From: Candidatus Doudnabacteria bacterium RIFCSPHIGHO2_02_FULL_46_11
GTDB lineage: Bacteria; Patescibacteriota; Doudnabacteria; UBA920; 2-02-FULL-46-11
Assembly: GCA_001779955.1 (NCBI GenBank)
Contig: MFES01000031.1
Coordinates: 1,793 to 16,729, forward strand
Length of the DNA stretch: 14,937 nucleotides
Direction: 5' to 3'
Made by a program: the position numbers and the translations under genes. Shown piece after piece: positions 12,287 to 14,937 of the stretch. Every line of letters begins with the position of its first letter. Position 1 is the first letter of the stretch. The notes below the pieces were generated by a model. That model was not told where the DNA came from and made no database searches. It saw nothing but the letters and a program-made list of their open reading frames with translations.

Positions 12287-12399
12287 GAGGATGCTTGTTC
12301 CATTAGAAATTTTATGAAAGGGCTTGTCTGAAAAGTTATCTCTGGTGGGCAAAAGCGAGTATGATTTAGGTTTTAGATTTAATTAAATTTTATAAAAGG

Positions 12400-13584
12400 A
12401 TGAAAGCAAAAAAACTGAAAGATACGTCTGGAGGGCAGGTCGTCGAGGCAAAAAATATCGGCGATCTTTTTGGGCCGGAATTAATCGTAAAAGTTCGAGA
12501 TCCAAAGATCGGCCTGGAGGGCTTTTTAGTTGTTCATAACACGGCTTTGGGGCTTGGCAAGGGCGGCATCAGAATGACGCCAGACGTTACGGTTGAGGAA
12601 GTCGGTCGGTTGGCCGAAACCATGACCTGGAAAAATGCCCTGGCCGGAATTCCGTTTGGCGGAGCTAAGGCCGGCTTGGTTTGGAAAGGCGGAAGCGATA
12701 GCATGAAAAAACAGCATGTCCAAAGTTTTGCCCGGGCCCTGTCGCCTTTTATTCCGAAAAAGTATGTAGCCGGGCCGGATGTTAATAGCGGCGAAAAAGA
12801 AATGGCCTGGATCGCGGATGCTCTGAATAATTTTCAGGCGGCAACCGGCAAGCCGCGAAGATATTGCAAAGTGGTTAAAGGTAAAAAAATGTGCGGCTTG
12901 CCGCACGAGCTGGGGAGCACTGGTTTTGGCGTGGCGCATAGCACGGCTGTGGCGGCCAAGTTTTTAGGTATAAATATCAAAGGCGCCAGGGTGGCCATTG
13001 AAGGCTTCGGCAACGTCGGCACCTTTGCCTTCAAATTTTTGGAAGAGTTTGGTGCAAAAATCGTGGCTGTGGCTGATAGCCGTGGCGCCATTTACGACGC
13101 CAAGGGTTTAAGTTATGCCGGGGTGATAAGAACCAAAAGCAAAACCGGATCAGTGGCAAACCATAAGGTTGGGCAAGCTCTAACCCGCGATGATTTTTGG
13201 GCTGTCGATTGCGATATTTTAATTCCGGCAGGGGTTACCGATTCCATTCATGCCGGCAATAAAAACGTAATCCGGGCCAAGCTAATCGTTGAAGGTGCCA
13301 ATATTCCCATGAACGCGAATATAGAAAGTGAGTTTGGCGAAAAAGGCATTTTTGTGGTTCCTGATTTTGTGGCCAACGGCGGCGGCGTAATTTCTTCCTA
13401 TGCCGAATACATGGGGTATTCGCCGGCCAAAATGTTTGATATGGTAGAAGCAAAGGTTACCACGGCCACCAAGAGCGTCGTTCGCCAGGCTTTGGCCAAC
13501 AACAAAAATCCCCGCCTGGCCGCGCTTGAAATTGCCGTGGCTCGAGTGGAAAAAGCGGCGAAAAAACGCAAATCGGCATTTTAA
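12400..13584 (+). CDS. Glu/Leu/Phe/Val dehydrogenase family, probably glutamate dehydrogenase
   Basis: A 394-residue amino-acid dehydrogenase, likely interconverting glutamate and 2-oxoglutarate plus ammonia in the cytoplasm. The substrate domain shows GLGKGGIRMTPDV (51-63), the substrate lysine K78 in MTWKNALAG, catalytic K90 in PFGGAKAG, and catalytic Asp127 in AGPDVNSGEKEMAW. The Rossmann domain has EGFGNVG (201-207) and an Asp after the second strand (D226, VAVADS), which favours NAD over NADP. EGANIPM and PDFVANGGGVI complete the family pattern. The linker at 151-171 (with YCKVVKG and MCGLPHELG) has two cysteines, C156 and C165, where many GDHs have a GGSxGRxxAT loop. An AAAAGG tract abuts the ATG, closer than a normal Shine-Dalgarno. 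The stop overlaps the next start by 1 nt. Leucine or phenylalanine as substrate cannot be excluded. Confidence 0.88.
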   Translation: MKAKKLKDTSGGQVVEAKNIGDLFGPELIVKVRDPKIGLEGFLVVHNTALGLGKGGIRMTPDVTVEEVGRLAETMTWKNALAGIPFGGAKAGLVWKGGSDSMKKQHVQSFARALSPFIPKKYVAGPDVNSGEKEMAWIADALNNFQAATGKPRRYCKVVKGKKMCGLPHELGSTGFGVAHSTAVAAKFLGINIKGARVAIEGFGNVGTFAFKFLEEFGAKIVAVADSRGAIYDAKGLSYAGVIRTKSKTGSVANHKVGQALTRDDFWAVDCDILIPAGVTDSIHAGNKNVIRAKLIVEGANIPMNANIESEFGEKGIFVVPDFVANGGGVISSYAEYMGYSPAKMFDMVEAKVTTATKSVVRQALANNKNPRLAALEIAVARVEKAAKKRKSAF

Positions 13585-14693
13585 TGGCTCAAAAATCTTT
13601 CAAATTTAGTCTATTGGTGATTTTGGCATTTGCGGCAATGTCTATTTTAGCCTTTGCCCAAACTGCGGAGGCTGAAGATTTTACTCCGGAAACTGCCGAA
13701 CCCGAAAAGTTTTATGTGGCGCTCGTTACCGAGGTTACTGAATTAGAGGCCGGGAAAATTGTTGTTGTCGAGATTATTAAGGGGGAAAGAAAAGGCGAAA
13801 AAATACTTATAGATAATTCCGGCGTGCAAACCGCACCTCAATATGTTTTCGCGCCCGGTGACAAGGTGGTTGTCGGCCAGTTTCAGTCTTTGGACGAAAC
13901 TATTTATTACCTTGCCGATTATTACCGAACCGATCAGATTCTCGGCGTTTTGGCTTTCTTTTTTGCCTTGGCCATATTTTTCGGGCGCGGCAAGGGCGCG
14001 CGTTCTATTTTAGGCCTAGCTTTCACCGTAGCCATACTTGTTTGGTTCATAGTTCCTCAAATTTTGAATGGGGCAAGCCCGGTGCTTATTACCCTGGCAG
14101 GTTCTTTTTTAATCGCCGTGGTTGCCATTTTTTTGGCGCATGGTTTGAATGTGCGCGCCGCCGTAGCCTTTAGCGGAACGCTTATAACCTTGATTTTAGC
14201 GGTCGCCCTGGCCATGATTTTTGTCGAAGGCAGCCAGCTTTTGGGCTTGGGTTCGGAGGAAGCCATGTTCTTACAGCTCGATCCCAGCTTAACCCTTAAT
14301 CTCCAAGGCCTGCTTTTAAGCGGAATAATTATAGGAACTTTAGGCGTGCTTGATGACGTTACCGCCAGCCAAGCCGCGGTTGTGGATGAAATTAGTAAAG
14401 CCAACGAGTCGCTCGGTTTTAAGGAGCTCTACAAAAGGGGATTGTCGGTGGGGCACGAACATATTGCCGCTTTAGTTAATACCCTTTTTCTGGCTTATGC
14501 AGGCGCGGCCTTGCCTCTGTTCCTGCTTTTTTACATAAATAAAACCCAGCCGCTTTGGGTAATTTTAAACGGCGAGCTTATTGCCGAGGAAATTGTCAGG
14601 ACTATGGTCGGCTCAAGCGCCTTAGTTTTAGCGGTGCCTATAACTACTGCCTTAGCCGCCTATTTCATTCCCAAATACCGAAATACCAACTAG
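13584..14693 (+). CDS. YibE/F-family membrane protein
   Basis: A 369-residue polytopic membrane protein of the YibE/F family, whose function is unknown. Residues 1-30 are a signal peptide ending AQTAEAE. A small beta-rich domain follows (about 42-110, GKIVVVEIIKGERKGEK and GDKVVVGQF), then seven or eight membrane helices. Hallmark motifs of the family are GTLGVLDDVTASQAA (251-265) and VGHEHIAALVNTLFLAYAGA (289-308), with two acidic residues and two histidines placed within the membrane region. The length equals the fused YibE/F form rather than the two-gene version. TAATG joins it to the dehydrogenase gene, so translation is coupled; whether the functions are related is unclear. A ZIP transporter follows 48 nt later. 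Confidence 0.85.
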   Translation: MAQKSFKFSLLVILAFAAMSILAFAQTAEAEDFTPETAEPEKFYVALVTEVTELEAGKIVVVEIIKGERKGEKILIDNSGVQTAPQYVFAPGDKVVVGQFQSLDETIYYLADYYRTDQILGVLAFFFALAIFFGRGKGARSILGLAFTVAILVWFIVPQILNGASPVLITLAGSFLIAVVAIFLAHGLNVRAAVAFSGTLITLILAVALAMIFVEGSQLLGLGSEEAMFLQLDPSLTLNLQGLLLSGIIIGTLGVLDDVTASQAAVVDEISKANESLGFKELYKRGLSVGHEHIAALVNTLFLAYAGAALPLFLLFYINKTQPLWVILNGELIAEEIVRTMVGSSALVLAVPITTALAAYFIPKYRNTN

Positions 14694-14707
14694 CTTTAAG
14701 CAAACGT

Positions 14708-14741
14708 TTGACAATATATTTTTAATGAGAATAATAAGATT
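14708..14741 (+). promoter_or_regulatory. Promoter with leaderless geometry (ZIP gene)
   Basis: A perfect TTGACA (14708-14713), a 16-bp spacer and AATAAT (14730-14735). Exactly 6 nt separate this -10 from ATG at 14742. TAATAA at 14732-14737 (18-bp spacer) is an alternative -10 that would start transcription just inside the gene. Confidence 0.5.
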
Positions 14742-14937
14742 ATGATCGAACTTTTATTGTACGGTTTAGTGGCTGGTTTTCTCTCGCTCTTAGGCGGCTT
14801 TGTGGTTGTTTGGCGATCTAAAACAATCATGAAGGTGATAACGCCGTTAGTCGCCTTTGCCGCAGGTGCTTTCCTGGGCGTAAGTTTCTTGGATTTATTA
14901 CCTGAAGCCGTGGAAATGGTTGAGGAGCCGCATAACG
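14742..14937 (+). CDS. ZIP-family metal transporter, N-terminal part
   Basis: The first 65 residues of a ZIP (SLC39) metal transporter that runs off the right edge. Helix 1 is LLLYGLVAGFLSLLGGFVVV and helix 2 is VITPLVAFAAGAFLGVSFLDLLPEA; the AAGAFLGxxFxxLLPEA pattern is characteristic of ZIP TM2. The following EPHN is the start of a histidine-containing loop, as expected. ZIP proteins move Zn, Fe or Mn into the cytoplasm. The start is preceded by a strong -35 and a -10 that leaves no leader. The rest of the protein, including the metal-site helices, is not in the window. Confidence 0.85.
   Translation, partial: MIELLLYGLVAGFLSLLGGFVVVWRSKTIMKVITPLVAFAAGAFLGVSFLDLLPEAVEMVEEPHN

Larger units (their letters stand above)
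12019..12399. other. 380-bp divergent intergenic region
   Basis: This gap separates the minus-strand transglycosylase from the plus-strand dehydrogenase. It contains TTTTTGCCTGCCGC (12033-12046), also found at 6039-6052, with a nearby complement GGCAGG (12071-12076); a 9-bp hairpin or operator-like repeat at 12171-12195; a promoter at 12258-12286; and an AT-rich palindrome ATTTAATTAAAT (12377-12388) just before the dehydrogenase start. No convincing promoter for the transglycosylase and no riboswitch were recognised. A 21-codon frame at 12184-12249 has no support. Confidence 0.6.

Noticed and set aside
12287..12399. A riboswitch in the dehydrogenase leader
   Set aside because: I looked for glutamine, glycine and other known aptamer cores and saw none; only an AT-rich palindrome is visible.
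1..14937. UGA recoding, as in some CPR lineages
   Set aside because: pilN, the DUF4383-like gene, the exported protein and the P-type ATPase-like gene all end in UGA at sensible positions, and no gene needs read-through.

Overview
The window reads as a compact chromosomal segment of an uncultivated candidate-phyla-radiation bacterium, most probably Parcubacteria/Patescibacteria. This is inferred from the type IV pilus operon layout, very short intergenic gaps, an exported single-helix protein of unknown family, a C-terminal surface-repeat domain of the kind common in that group, extended -10 promoters, and standard code use (UGA ends several genes). No 16S gene or other taxonomic marker is present, so the lineage is not fixed.

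Layout. Bases 1-149 hold the C-terminus of a surface-repeat protein, followed by a hairpin. Bases 234-6032 hold a plus-strand pilus-assembly operon: pilB, pilC, pilM, pilN, pilO and a 94-residue membrane protein. It codes for the extension ATPase, the inner-membrane platform and the PilMNO alignment complex; pilT, pilin and prepilin-peptidase genes are not in view. Bases 6098-6471 are a tRNA block: an interrupted tRNA-Arg copy whose two halves flank an intact tRNA-Arg(UCG), then tRNA-Lys(CUU) and a terminator. Next come a small excisionase-type HTH protein, a holA-like DNA polymerase III delta subunit and an NRAMP-family transporter with non-canonical metal-site motifs. A GC-rich hairpin cluster (9099-9248) separates these from two small genes, a DUF4383-like membrane protein and an exported protein of unknown function.

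Two minus-strand genes follow: an orphan cytoplasmic P-type-ATPase-like domain with eroded catalytic motifs (10076-11005) and a membrane-anchored lytic transglycosylase (11074-12018). After a 380-bp divergent region come a plus-strand glutamate dehydrogenase-family gene, a translationally coupled YibE/F membrane protein, and the start of a ZIP metal transporter that runs off the window.

The points most worth a second look are the tRNA-within-a-tRNA arrangement with a 13-bp inverted repeat clamping the inner tRNA; the stand-alone degenerate P-type ATPase; two palindromes built of 7-bp units that each place the next gene's Shine-Dalgarno in their distal arm (pilC and holA); and three genes whose -10 box ends exactly 6 nt before the ATG, which predicts leaderless mRNAs.
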